Source: Comamonas sp. lk
GTDB taxonomy: Bacteria > Pseudomonadota > Gammaproteobacteria > Burkholderiales > Burkholderiaceae_C
Assembly (NCBI GenBank): GCA_945898105.1
Contig: CAMDHL010000154.1
Location: forward strand, 1-5,663
DNA: 5,663 nt
Reading direction: 5' to 3'
Shown here: positions 1 to 5,663 of the stretch, one piece after another
Layout: each line of letters begins with the position of its first letter
Numbering within the stretch: the first letter of the stretch is position 1
The notes under the pieces: model-generated
The model's database searches: none
Seen by the model: only the letters and a program-made list of their open reading frames with translations
Told to the model about the DNA's origin: nothing
Position numbers and translations under genes: made by a program

Positions 1-1760
1 CCCAAGGCAAAAACCTCCTGGCACAAATAGCTTGCTATGGTGTTGATACCGTTGAGGTCGGTATCCGGTGCGATCAGCACAAATTCTTCCCCGCCGTATC
101 GGGCAATCAAATCACCGCTGCGCATCACACCCGCCTCAAACACCCGGGCCAACTGCCGCAGGCATTCATCACCCGCCGGATGGCCATAGGCATCGTTGTA
201 GGCTTTGAACCAGTCCACATCAATCAAGGCCACCGAAAGAGGGCGCTTGTCTCGCGCGGCGCGACCCCATTCGACCGGTAAGGTCTCATCAAACCGACGG
301 CGGTTGGCAATCCCGGTCATTCCGTCAATGCTGCTAAGGCTCTCCAGGCGGCGCGCCGCAATGGCCAAATCCTGCGTGCGAAGCGAAACCTGGGCCTCCA
401 AATCAAACTCGGATTGGCGCCCTTTTTCCAGTGCTAAATTTTGCTTCTGTAAGAGGGTGCGTAATTCACGCATATGGGCTTGGCGCTTGCGGACCTCTTG
501 AACAGCTACTGCACCAGCAAATACCAGCAGGCCCTGCACCAAGGCACGGTCTAAGCTGTAGGTGGCTATACCCAGCTCCTCGCCCGACATCATGTCGGAC
601 AAGTGTTGCAGATAAACACTGATGGCGGGAATCAACAAGGCAATGCAATACCAGATAAACGGACGCTCACCTTTAAGGGTCAAGCCGAAGGTAGCAAGTA
701 AAAGTAATACGTAAGCGATGGGAATCGCATGGTGCAGGGTCGCCGCAGCCAGAGCAGGCCAGAACAATAGGAACGGAATGAGTAGGCTGAAAATCGCTAA
801 GACCCTAAGCATGTGGCCAAGTGCGTTGCCTCTAATGTGCCGGGGGAGCGCGTTGTACAAAAGGGCTACGGTAAAGAACAGCACTGACGCGACCGCCACG
901 GAATGGGACAGCGTTGCGGCCCAGAAGCCACTCCAAGGAAGCAAGGCGGGCAGCAGGCCGCTGTTCTCGCCCAAACACCAGCTACCTGCTAGCACCAATC
1001 CCAGGAAAAGCCCAAAGGGTTTTTGCCCGGTAGCCCCCCATAGAAACGCAAATACCAAGGCCAATGCGGCACACAGTCCGCCAAGCCAGCCATAGCGCAT
1101 GGCATCGTACGCCTGGGCCAATTGGAAAGCGGAGCTTTCCCAAATCTGCGCCGTCACATCGGTGCCCATCCGGCTTTGTACCCTCATCCAGATCGTTTGT
1201 CCTTGGCGGGCACCCAATTCCAAGGGAATGGTTAGCAATCTATGCGGGTAGGGACGACTCTCAAAGTCCAAGGCGTGTCCAGTCTTGGTACTACGCAGTG
1301 AGCCGTCCTGCGCTTCGAAAAAAACCTCCACGGTATCGAGCAGGGGTTCTGCCATCACCAGCAAACGCTGGGCCGTCATATTGCTCGAATTAAGGATGCG
1401 CAGCTTTATCCAAAATGCAGAGTTGCTGCGCCCAAAGTCAGCATTCCAAGCGCCCCCCGGTACATCTTTAAATGTAAGCGGCCCTTTGTCGGCGCGAACT
1501 TGGTCAAAAGTTAGTTTCCCTGTTTTATCTTCGGCCCAACTGGCGTACTCGTTCAAATTGAGTGTGCTGGATCCAGCCTTGGCAAAATCGAGTTCACCGG
1601 CGAAGCTTGGTCTGCTAGCCAGCACTAGAAAGACTAGCAGGCAGCTCAAAATACCAAGATGGGCTGCCCAGATCGCCTTGAGAAAAGATCTTTTAAGTCC
1701 CCCTTCTAATGTCCACGCCCAGACGCAGCGCGGCGTATCCATGTGCTGCGGCCGCATCAT
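1..1760 (-). CDS. 7TMR-DISM sensor diguanylate cyclase (GGDEF), 3' end outside window
   Basis: Inner-membrane enzyme making cyclic di-GMP from two GTP, presumably under control of a periplasmic signal. Translation is open for 586 codons from ATG 1760 to the window edge. Order: a basic then hydrophobic signal peptide ending near Ser-Phe-Ala54; a periplasmic domain (about 65-215) with the Phe-Gly...Phe-Trp-Ile-Lys-Leu pattern of 7TMR-DISMED2; a seven-helix membrane block (about 218-425); a short coiled-coil-like linker (about 425-470); then GGDEF from about 475. Catalytic features are intact: metal-binding Asp514 in LIDVDWFK, guanine-binding Asn522 and Asp531, and GGEEF at 556-560. An RSGD inhibitory I-site (547-550) lies exactly five residues before it, so product feedback is likely. 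Roughly 50 C-terminal residues are missing. The start is uncertain: ATG 1760, 1757 and 1742 are in frame, none with a good ribosome site. It stands alone and is read away from the AT-rich spacer. The fold and activity are well supported; the ligand is unknown. Confidence 0.93.
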   Translation of the reverse strand, partial: MMRPQHMDTPRCVWAWTLEGGLKRSFLKAIWAAHLGILSCLLVFLVLASRPSFAGELDFAKAGSSTLNLNEYASWAEDKTGKLTFDQVRADKGPLTFKDVPGGAWNADFGRSNSAFWIKLRILNSSNMTAQRLLVMAEPLLDTVEVFFEAQDGSLRSTKTGHALDFESRPYPHRLLTIPLELGARQGQTIWMRVQSRMGTDVTAQIWESSAFQLAQAYDAMRYGWLGGLCAALALVFAFLWGATGQKPFGLFLGLVLAGSWCLGENSGLLPALLPWSGFWAATLSHSVAVASVLFFTVALLYNALPRHIRGNALGHMLRVLAIFSLLIPFLLFWPALAAATLHHAIPIAYVLLLLATFGLTLKGERPFIWYCIALLIPAISVYLQHLSDMMSGEELGIATYSLDRALVQGLLVFAGAVAVQEVRKRQAHMRELRTLLQKQNLALEKGRQSEFDLEAQVSLRTQDLAIAARRLESLSSIDGMTGIANRRRFDETLPVEWGRAARDKRPLSVALIDVDWFKAYNDAYGHPAGDECLRQLARVFEAGVMRSGDLIARYGGEEFVLIAPDTDLNGINTIASYLCQEVFAL

Positions 1761-2079
1761 TGGAATGCCGATATGGATTAAACCGTGGACGACGGCAGGA
1801 TCAGTGGACTGGATTTGCACAATTTCTTGATGGGTTGAGATACTTGGAAATAACGTTTAGTGTAATTATATTTAATTTGAAAAAATCACATAAAAGACAA
1901 TTTTTAACAAATATGTTTTTTAACAGTCTGTTTCTGCATTACGCGCCAAGGGATTCTCGCATCCGGTGGGTTTGGGTCTCAGCCTTGACGGGAAATGCCG
2001 CCTATGGCGACCCTGCCGCTGACACACTGCGCTTGTCGGATGTGGTGTTAAAGTCAGTCAATATTAAAGAAAGACTAAC
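1761..2079. other. Intergenic spacer with AT-rich core
   Basis: This 319-base stretch separates the leftward cyclase from the rightward small-protein gene, so it should carry promoters for both. About 1850-1925 is very rich in A and T with runs of A and T, while the flanks return to normal composition. From about 1935 to 2060 the DNA is again GC-rich, but I recognise no protein in any frame. I see no tRNA, repeat family, riboswitch or intrinsic terminator. A short open frame crossing the spacer on the plus strand gives a protein without recognisable character and is not called. Confidence 0.6.
1865..1870 (-). promoter_or_regulatory. Candidate -10 box for the diguanylate cyclase
   Basis: On the minus strand this reads TATAAT, a perfect sigma-70 -10 hexamer, inside an AT-rich stretch (about 1850-1925) unlike the surrounding GC-rich DNA. 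It would put transcription start near 1858 and give a leader of about 100 bases before ATG 1760. The matching -35 hexamer is poor (TTATGT at 17 bases spacing), so activator dependence or a chance match in AT-rich DNA are both possible. Confidence 0.35.
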
Positions 2080-2268
2080 TTGGCTACTCCCAACTACGGT
2101 TACGAAAAACGCCAGAAAGAACTGGCTAAAAAGCGTAAAAAAGAAGACAAGCTAAAGAACAAGTCCGAGCGCAAAGACTCGGGCGGCGTCCCCGAATCCG
2201 ACGGACAAGAGGGTGGCGACCAGGCTAGTCCCGCCGGCCACCCAGACCCGGGCGCTGCAACCACTTAG
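2080..2268 (+). CDS. Small lysine-rich basic protein, TTG start, unknown function
   Basis: A 62-residue protein. Residues 1-32 are a highly charged, probably helical stretch beginning MATPNYGYEKRQKELAKKRK, with lysine, arginine and glutamate predominating. The tail (about 33-62) is rich in Gly, Ser, Pro, Ala and Asp and looks disordered. There is no cysteine, signal peptide or membrane segment. I recall similar short proteins with an N-terminal NY-x-(Y/F)-EKRQ-(K/R)-ELAKK pattern in other betaproteobacteria, all of unknown role; this is memory, not a search. Start choice: an in-frame TAA lies at 2065-2067 and the protein has no internal Met, so TTG 2080 is the first usable start, preceded by the purine-rich AAAGAAAGA (2066-2074), a weak ribosome site. 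The charge suggests RNA, ribosome or nucleic-acid contact, but that is a guess. Its stop overlaps the stop of the convergent mnmH. Confidence 0.72.
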   Translation: MATPNYGYEKRQKELAKKRKKEDKLKNKSERKDSGGVPESDGQEGGDQASPAGHPDPGAATT

Positions 2269-3314
2269 ACCAGAGTCCGTGCCGTCAGGTGCATTGCTTG
2301 CATGCTTCGGCTCTGCAAGGTGATGTGCGGCGCAGCCTTAAATTGCACAAAGTTGCGCTCTATGGATTGCAGGTATACCGGGTCGTAATGGTCAGTCAAT
2401 AAGGAACGTACAACACTGGCAAAGTCTCCCTTGCCGATAGCGTCTGTCCATTCCTGCACCATCGCCTTGCCTCGCTGTGCAGTAAGTGCCTCTAGTCGTT
2501 GACAAAAGTGATCCGGATTGTCCAGAAAATACTGGTAATCCTCCAGCAGCAGCGCCACCCGTTCGTCTAGGGCTAAGTCAATAAAAACACAAGCGCTGGC
2601 CCGCATGGCGTCCAGCAGTACGGTGTGAACCGCCACATTGCCGACCTTCTTGCTTTCGCTTTCCACAAACACGGGGCGCGAGGGGTCAAAACCACGCAAA
2701 GCGTCCCATACCAGTGTGTCAAAACGCTTCTGACTGGGCTGCGGCTGGCCGGGGATGGCCCCTAACACCGAACTGCGATGCTGCGCCAGGGCTTCCAAGT
2801 CCAGCACTTGGGCACCCTCGGCTAACAAAGCCTGCAGCAGCCGGGTTTTCCCCGAACCCGTCGTGCCGCAAATCACCTTGAATTGCAATTGCCCCGCCAG
2901 GCGCTCGATATCGATCAGCATTTCGGCACGAAAGGCCTTGTACCCACCTTCGACCAGGCTCACCCTGAAACCGATCTGGTCCAGGATGAGAGAAAGTGCG
3001 CCGCTGCGCTTGCCGCCGCGCCAGCAATAGGCCAGTGGCGCCCAGTCGCGCGGCTTGTCCAGCACATGCGCCTCAATATGGGCGGCAATATTGCGCGCCG
3101 CAATGGCTGCGCCACGTTTTTTGGCTTCAAAGGCATTCACCTGCTTGTACAGGGTACCAATCGCTTGGCGCTCGCTGTCGTTGAGCGTGGGCCAATTCAG
3201 CGCGCCGGGTAGGTGATCCAGCGCGTGTTCGGATTCACTTCTCGCATCAATAATGCTGTCGAATTGCGCGTAGTTGACTATTACGTCCCGGGCGCTGACC
3301 AATTGCAAACTCAT
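2265..3314 (-). CDS. mnmH: tRNA 2-selenouridine synthase (MnmH/SelU)
   Basis: Cytoplasmic enzyme that converts 2-thiouridine at wobble position 34 of tRNAs for Lys, Glu and Gln to 2-selenouridine using selenophosphate, through an S-geranyl intermediate (known for the family). The 349-residue protein is close to the usual length of about 360. Residues 1-130 are a rhodanese domain with the active Cys97 in a YCWRGGKRSG loop, the same number as in E. coli. Residues 145 onward form a P-loop domain with Walker A GTTGSGKT (150-157) and the conserved DLEALAQHRSSVLG and ESESKKVGN segments. The start overlaps the tesA stop as ATGA, and no Shine-Dalgarno sequence precedes it, so translation probably depends on coupling to tesA. 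The selenophosphate synthetase gene selD is not in this window. Its 3' end meets the small basic gene tail to tail with a 4-base overlap. Identification is secure. Confidence 0.96.
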   Translation of the reverse strand: MSLQLVSARDVIVNYAQFDSIIDARSESEHALDHLPGALNWPTLNDSERQAIGTLYKQVNAFEAKKRGAAIAARNIAAHIEAHVLDKPRDWAPLAYCWRGGKRSGALSLILDQIGFRVSLVEGGYKAFRAEMLIDIERLAGQLQFKVICGTTGSGKTRLLQALLAEGAQVLDLEALAQHRSSVLGAIPGQPQPSQKRFDTLVWDALRGFDPSRPVFVESESKKVGNVAVHTVLLDAMRASACVFIDLALDERVALLLEDYQYFLDNPDHFCQRLEALTAQRGKAMVQEWTDAIGKGDFASVVRSLLTDHYDPVYLQSIERNFVQFKAAPHITLQSRSMQAMHLTARTLV

Positions 3315-3943
3315 GGCAGCAGCTTTCGCAAGGCTGGCCAGACATTGCCCAGCATGATCGGATGCGCCGCTTCCACTGGGTGGATACGGTCGCTTTGGAA
3401 AAGGGAGTCGGCATTGTCGGCATCCGCTACGCCCTTCAGAAAGAACGGCACTAGGCCTACTTTGTGGCGTTTGGCCACCTCGGCATACATGGCGCTGAAT
3501 TCGGCGGCGTACTGCGGCCCGTAATTGGGTGGCACCTGCATGCCCAGCAGCAGCACCTTGGCGCCTTGGTTTTGCGCCGCCTTCACCATCGATTCCAAAT
3601 TATCCTGGCTGGTTTTTAGGGGCAGGCCGCGCAAGGCGTCGTTACCGCCCAGCTCAATCAGCACCATCTGGGGCTTATGCTGCGTCAGCAACGGCGGCAG
3701 ACGCGACAGGCCGCCCGAGGTGGTGTCGCCGCTGATGCTGGCGTTGACCACCGTGATCGCCTTGCCTTCATCGCGCAAACGCTTGTCCAGGAGTGCCACC
3801 CAGCCGGTGCCGCGTCTGAGCCCGTATTCGGCACTGAGCGAATCGCCCACCACTAGCAGCGTCGCCTGCGTTTTGGCCCGGGCCGTAAAGCTGCCAAAGA
3901 GCAAAAGGCCAAGTGCGCTTACGTTAAAGTACCTGCGATTCAT
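3311..3943 (-). CDS. tesA: Periplasmic SGNH esterase / lysophospholipase L1 (TesA family, arylesterase)
   Basis: Hydrolase of the TesA/GDSL family, which cleaves acyl-thioesters, lysophospholipids and aryl esters in the periplasm. The 210-residue precursor matches family size. Residues 1-23 form a signal peptide with Arg3-Arg4, a leucine-rich core and cleavage after Ala-Arg-Ala23. All SGNH blocks are present: GDSLS with nucleophile Ser35; the ISGDT block with oxyanion Gly72; GGND with Asn101; DRIHP with Asp185 and His188. The segments NASISGD, ELGGND and NYG closely resemble E. coli TesA. The frame stays open upstream to 4147, but that part is antisense to the ABC gene. ATG 3943 is chosen because it gives a clean signal peptide and has GGAAC upstream; ATG 3955 is the alternative and would overlap the divergent start. 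It heads a two-gene unit with mnmH (ATGA overlap). The physiological substrate is not settled for this family. Confidence 0.95.
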   Translation of the reverse strand: MNRRYFNVSALGLLLFGSFTARAKTQATLLVVGDSLSAEYGLRRGTGWVALLDKRLRDEGKAITVVNASISGDTTSGGLSRLPPLLTQHKPQMVLIELGGNDALRGLPLKTSQDNLESMVKAAQNQGAKVLLLGMQVPPNYGPQYAAEFSAMYAEVAKRHKVGLVPFFLKGVADADNADSLFQSDRIHPVEAAHPIMLGNVWPALRKLLP

Positions 3944-3953
3944 TGAAAGTTCC
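3944..3953. promoter_or_regulatory. 10-base divergent start region shared by tesA and ybbA
   Basis: Only tgaaagttcc separates the two start codons. On the plus strand it offers GAAAG (3945-3949) four bases before ATG 3954; on the minus strand it offers GGAAC before ATG 3943. Both weak ribosome sites therefore occupy the same ten base pairs, and each gene's promoter must lie inside the other's coding sequence. I found no convincing -35/-10 pair on either strand nearby. Confidence 0.6.
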
Positions 3954-4652
3954 ATGTCTGATTCAATTATCGCGGTAAGCCAAGTATGCAAGTCGGTAAC
4001 CGACTCCACCGGCACCCTGCAAATCCTCCTTAACATCGATTTTTCGCTGCAAGCCCGCGAGGCCGTTGCCATTGTGGGCGCCTCGGGGTCCGGCAAAAGT
4101 ACGCTGCTGTCCATCATCGCGGGTCTGGATACGCCCACGACGGGCACGGTGCATATCGCCGGGCAAGACTTGTTTGCGCTGGATGAAGACGCTAGGGCAG
4201 CCTTGCGGGCTCGGCAAATCGGTTTTGTGTTCCAAAGCTTTCAGTTGCTAGGCAATTTGACAGCGCTGGAAAACGTGATGCTGCCCTTGGAGCTGTCCGG
4301 GCGCAAAGACGCCCGCAAGTCTGCAGCTGCCATGCTGGAGCGGGTTGGCCTATCACGGCGGCTGCAGGCTTACCCCAAGGTGCTAAGCGGTGGCGAACAG
4401 CAGCGCGTGGCGCTAGCCCGCGCTTTTGTGGTGCAACCGGCGGTCTTGCTGGCCGACGAGCCCACGGGCAGCTTGGACTTCGCCACCGGCGAGACCATCA
4501 TGGAACTAATGTTTGAGCTTAACCGCGAGGTGGGCACCACCTTGGTGCTGGTCACGCATGACCGCGCTATTGCCCAGCGTTGCCAGCGCTGCTTGACCAT
4601 CGAAGCCGGTCGCCTGTCCTCCGATGTCAGTACTGCCGTTTCGCTGGGCTGA
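3954..4652 (+). CDS. ybbA: ABC transporter ATP-binding protein, YbbA/LolD type
   Basis: ATPase subunit of the MacB/LolD-like (FtsX-permease) ABC class, which typically drives lipoprotein release or periplasmic mechanical work rather than ordinary transport. The 232-residue protein has every motif: Walker A GASGSGKS (42-49), Q-loop Gln94 in FVFQSFQL, signature LSGGEQQRVALARA (144-157), Walker B LLADEP with Asp168-Glu169, D-loop GSLD and H-loop His202. The DEDARAALRARQIGFVFQSF segment is typical of the LolD/YbbA group. ATG 3954 gives the normal N-terminus; longer versions of the frame run antisense through tesA and are rejected. It starts 10 bases from the divergent tesA, the same pairing as tesA-ybbA in E. 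coli, which supports YbbA over LolD. However, the gene after it is rlmB, 41 bases on, not the expected permease. The ATPase is certainly real; its partner and substrate are unknown. Confidence 0.93.
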   Translation: MSDSIIAVSQVCKSVTDSTGTLQILLNIDFSLQAREAVAIVGASGSGKSTLLSIIAGLDTPTTGTVHIAGQDLFALDEDARAALRARQIGFVFQSFQLLGNLTALENVMLPLELSGRKDARKSAAAMLERVGLSRRLQAYPKVLSGGEQQRVALARAFVVQPAVLLADEPTGSLDFATGETIMELMFELNREVGTTLVLVTHDRAIAQRCQRCLTIEAGRLSSDVSTAVSLG

Positions 4653-4693
4653 TCGGGCCACGATACTCAGCAGGCTGCCGCGATAATCGGAAG

Positions 4694-5491
4694 ATGTCCG
4701 TTTCCCACATTCTTTTTGGTTTTCATGCGCTCGGTGTGCGCCTGAAAATTGCCCCTCACTCGATTGTTGAGCTGTATTACGAACCTACCCGGCGCGACGC
4801 CCGGATGCGTCAGTTTCTAGAGAAAGCCCACGAAGCCGGTGTGCGCCTGATTGAAGCGGACGGCCTGCGCTTGTCAAAGCTATGCGGCAGCCATGGCCAC
4901 CAAGGCGTCGCCGCGCGCACCCGGCCCTTGCAGCAGGCTCGCTCGCTTGATACGCTGCTGGAAGATTTGGAATCCTCGCAAGCAACTTTGCCTGCCTCTG
5001 AAAGGCAGCAGCCCTTGCTACTCGTGCTCGATGGCGTTACCGATCCCCATAACCTGGGCGCGTGTTTGCGTGTGGCTGACGGTGCGGGCGCGCATGCAGT
5101 GATTGCCCCCAAAGACCACGCAGCCGGTATCAATGCCACGGTGGCCAAGGTGGCCAGTGGTGCGGCCGAGACCGTTCCTTACTTTATGGTGACCAATCTG
5201 GCACGTACGCTGATGGAACTTAAAGAGCGCAATATCTGGATTACCGGCACCAGCGATGCCGCGCCACGTACTTTGTATGAGGCGGATTTTCGAGGTCCGA
5301 CTGCATTGGTGCTGGGTGCCGAGGGCGATGGCATGCGCCAACTCACCGCCAAAACCTGCGACCAGTTGGTCAGCTTGCCGATGCGCGGGGCTGTGGAAAG
5401 CTTGAATGTGTCGGTCGCCAGCGGTATATGTTTGTACGAAGTGCTGCGCCAGCGCAGCGGCCTAGCCATTAATCCTGGAGGAAAGTCATGA
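4694..5491 (+). CDS. rlmB: 23S rRNA (guanosine-2251-2'-O)-methyltransferase RlmB (SpoU family)
   Basis: Methylates the ribose of G2251 in the peptidyl-transferase P-loop of 23S rRNA using S-adenosylmethionine. The protein is 265 residues (E. coli 243), with a slightly longer linker and C-terminal tail. Residues 5-75 are the N-terminal substrate-binding domain, starting like E. coli RlmB with (I)-x-FGFHAL and including the HQGVAAR stretch at 69-75. Residues 107-255 are the knotted SPOUT domain: motif 1 LDGVTDPHNLGACLR (112-126, with Asn120 and Arg126), motif 2 LVLGAEGDGMR (205-215), and motif 3 SLPMRGAVESLNVSVA (227-242, with Asn238). ATG 4694 is chosen because homologues begin there; the frame is open further upstream into ybbA. 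GGAAG directly precedes the ATG, too close for an ideal ribosome site. It lies 41 bases after ybbA, probably in one transcript, and its last four bases overlap the next start. Confidence 0.96.
   Translation: MSVSHILFGFHALGVRLKIAPHSIVELYYEPTRRDARMRQFLEKAHEAGVRLIEADGLRLSKLCGSHGHQGVAARTRPLQQARSLDTLLEDLESSQATLPASERQQPLLLVLDGVTDPHNLGACLRVADGAGAHAVIAPKDHAAGINATVAKVASGAAETVPYFMVTNLARTLMELKERNIWITGTSDAAPRTLYEADFRGPTALVLGAEGDGMRQLTAKTCDQLVSLPMRGAVESLNVSVASGICLYEVLRQRSGLAINPGGKS
5477..5481 (+). promoter_or_regulatory. Strong Shine-Dalgarno site for the lipoprotein gene
   Basis: GGAGG lies six bases before ATG 5488, inside the last codons of rlmB. It is the best ribosome site in the window and settles the lipoprotein start. 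Together with the ATGA overlap it suggests both independent initiation and coupling to rlmB. Confidence 0.85.
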
Positions 5492-5663
5492 AAAACAGTT
5501 TCAACATAAAGCCTCTTGCGCTTGGCGCAATTGCATTAATTCTGATACTGACCTTGGGGGCTTGTACCCAAGAACAGCAAAACAAATTGGGCCGCGACAT
5601 CCAAAACTGGACCGGCACCAATGGCGTTTTGGAAGTCTATGCCGGCGACAAACTGGTACGCCG
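5488..5663 (+). CDS. Putative lipoprotein, 5' part only
   Basis: The first 58 codons of a secreted lipoprotein; the rest lies beyond the window. It starts with ATG 5488, overlapping the rlmB stop (ATGA), with GGAGG six bases upstream. Residues 1-25 are a type II signal peptide: Lys2 and Lys8 in the n-region, a long Ala/Leu/Ile core, then the lipobox Leu-Gly-Ala-Cys26. Thr follows the lipidated Cys rather than Asp, which by the enterobacterial rule favours the outer membrane. The visible mature part is polar (QEQQNKLGRDIQNWTGTNG) followed by VLEVYAGDKLV, possibly the first strand of a beta domain. I do not recognise a named family. I recall similar short lipoproteins in Comamonadaceae, but cannot confirm this. 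Co-expression with rlmB and the ATPase is likely from spacing; a functional link is unproven. Confidence 0.85.
   Translation, partial: MKNSFNIKPLALGAIALILILTLGACTQEQQNKLGRDIQNWTGTNGVLEVYAGDKLVR

Noticed and set aside
205..1830. Several plus-strand open frames opposite the cyclase, up to 181 residues.
   Set aside because: They are antisense to a continuous minus-strand protein with strong GGDEF and DISM motifs, and their translations show no recognisable domain.
2033..2063. TTGTCG and downstream AT-rich bases as a promoter for the small gene.
   Set aside because: No -10 hexamer of reasonable quality is found at 16-18 bases spacing, and it would leave a leader of about ten bases.
1709..2155. 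Plus-strand open frame of 148 residues across the intergenic spacer.
   Set aside because: It is antisense to the cyclase start, passes through the AT-rich promoter-like zone and overlaps the small basic gene in another frame; no domain character.
2211..2243. Inverted repeat GGGTGGC...GCCACCC at the end of the small gene, considered as a terminator.
   Set aside because: The loop is 19 bases, no T-run follows on either strand, and it lies within coding sequence; more likely a result of GC-rich codons.
3525..3953. Plus-strand extension of the ABC ATPase frame back to 3525.
   Set aside because: The extra residues are antisense to tesA and have no ABC-family character; ATG 3954 gives the family's normal N-terminus.
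3944..4147. Upstream in-frame extension of tesA on the minus strand, including GTG near 4010 preceded by AGGAGG.
   Set aside because: It would bury the signal peptide about 30 or more residues inside the protein and run antisense through the conserved Walker A region of ybbA. The AGGAGG is the complement of ordinary ybbA codons.
4580..4693. Upstream extension of the rlmB frame starting at 4580.
   Set aside because: It lies within the 3' end of ybbA, and RlmB homologues begin at the residue encoded by 4694.

Overview
The window most resembles a betaproteobacterium of the order Burkholderiales, probably a Comamonadaceae relative such as Rhodoferax or Polaromonas. That assignment rests on remembered protein similarity, the moderately high GC with G/C-rich third positions, and the gene neighbourhood. 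No rRNA or marker gene fixes the species. It looks like ordinary chromosome, tightly packed, with no mobile element, CRISPR array, tRNA or rRNA recognised.

Layout. Positions 1-1760 (minus) hold most of a membrane-bound diguanylate cyclase with a 7TMR-DISM sensor half and a GGDEF output domain; its C-terminus lies outside the window. Positions 1761-2079 are a gene-free spacer with a strikingly AT-rich core (about 1850-1925) that probably holds the cyclase promoter. A 62-residue lysine-rich protein with a TTG start follows on the plus strand (2080-2268). Its stop codon overlaps that of mnmH, the tRNA 2-selenouridine synthase (2265-3314, minus). mnmH is joined by an ATGA overlap to a TesA-type SGNH esterase/lysophospholipase (3311-3943, minus). 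Only 10 bases separate the tesA start from the divergent start of a YbbA/LolD-type ABC ATPase (3954-4652, plus). Then come rlmB, the 23S rRNA Gm2251 methyltransferase (4694-5491, plus), and, again through an ATGA overlap, the first part of a lipoprotein gene (5488 to the edge).

The window contains three transcription units: the cyclase alone; tesA-mnmH leftward; ybbA-rlmB-lipoprotein rightward. The tesA/ybbA divergent pair is also found in enterobacteria. Here no FtsX-type permease gene follows ybbA, and an RNA modification enzyme has been added to each arm (MnmH for tRNA, RlmB for 23S rRNA). I do not see a clearly novel multi-gene system. The points most worth following are the permease-less ATPase, the small basic TTG-start protein, the 10-base divergent start region and the AT-rich island.
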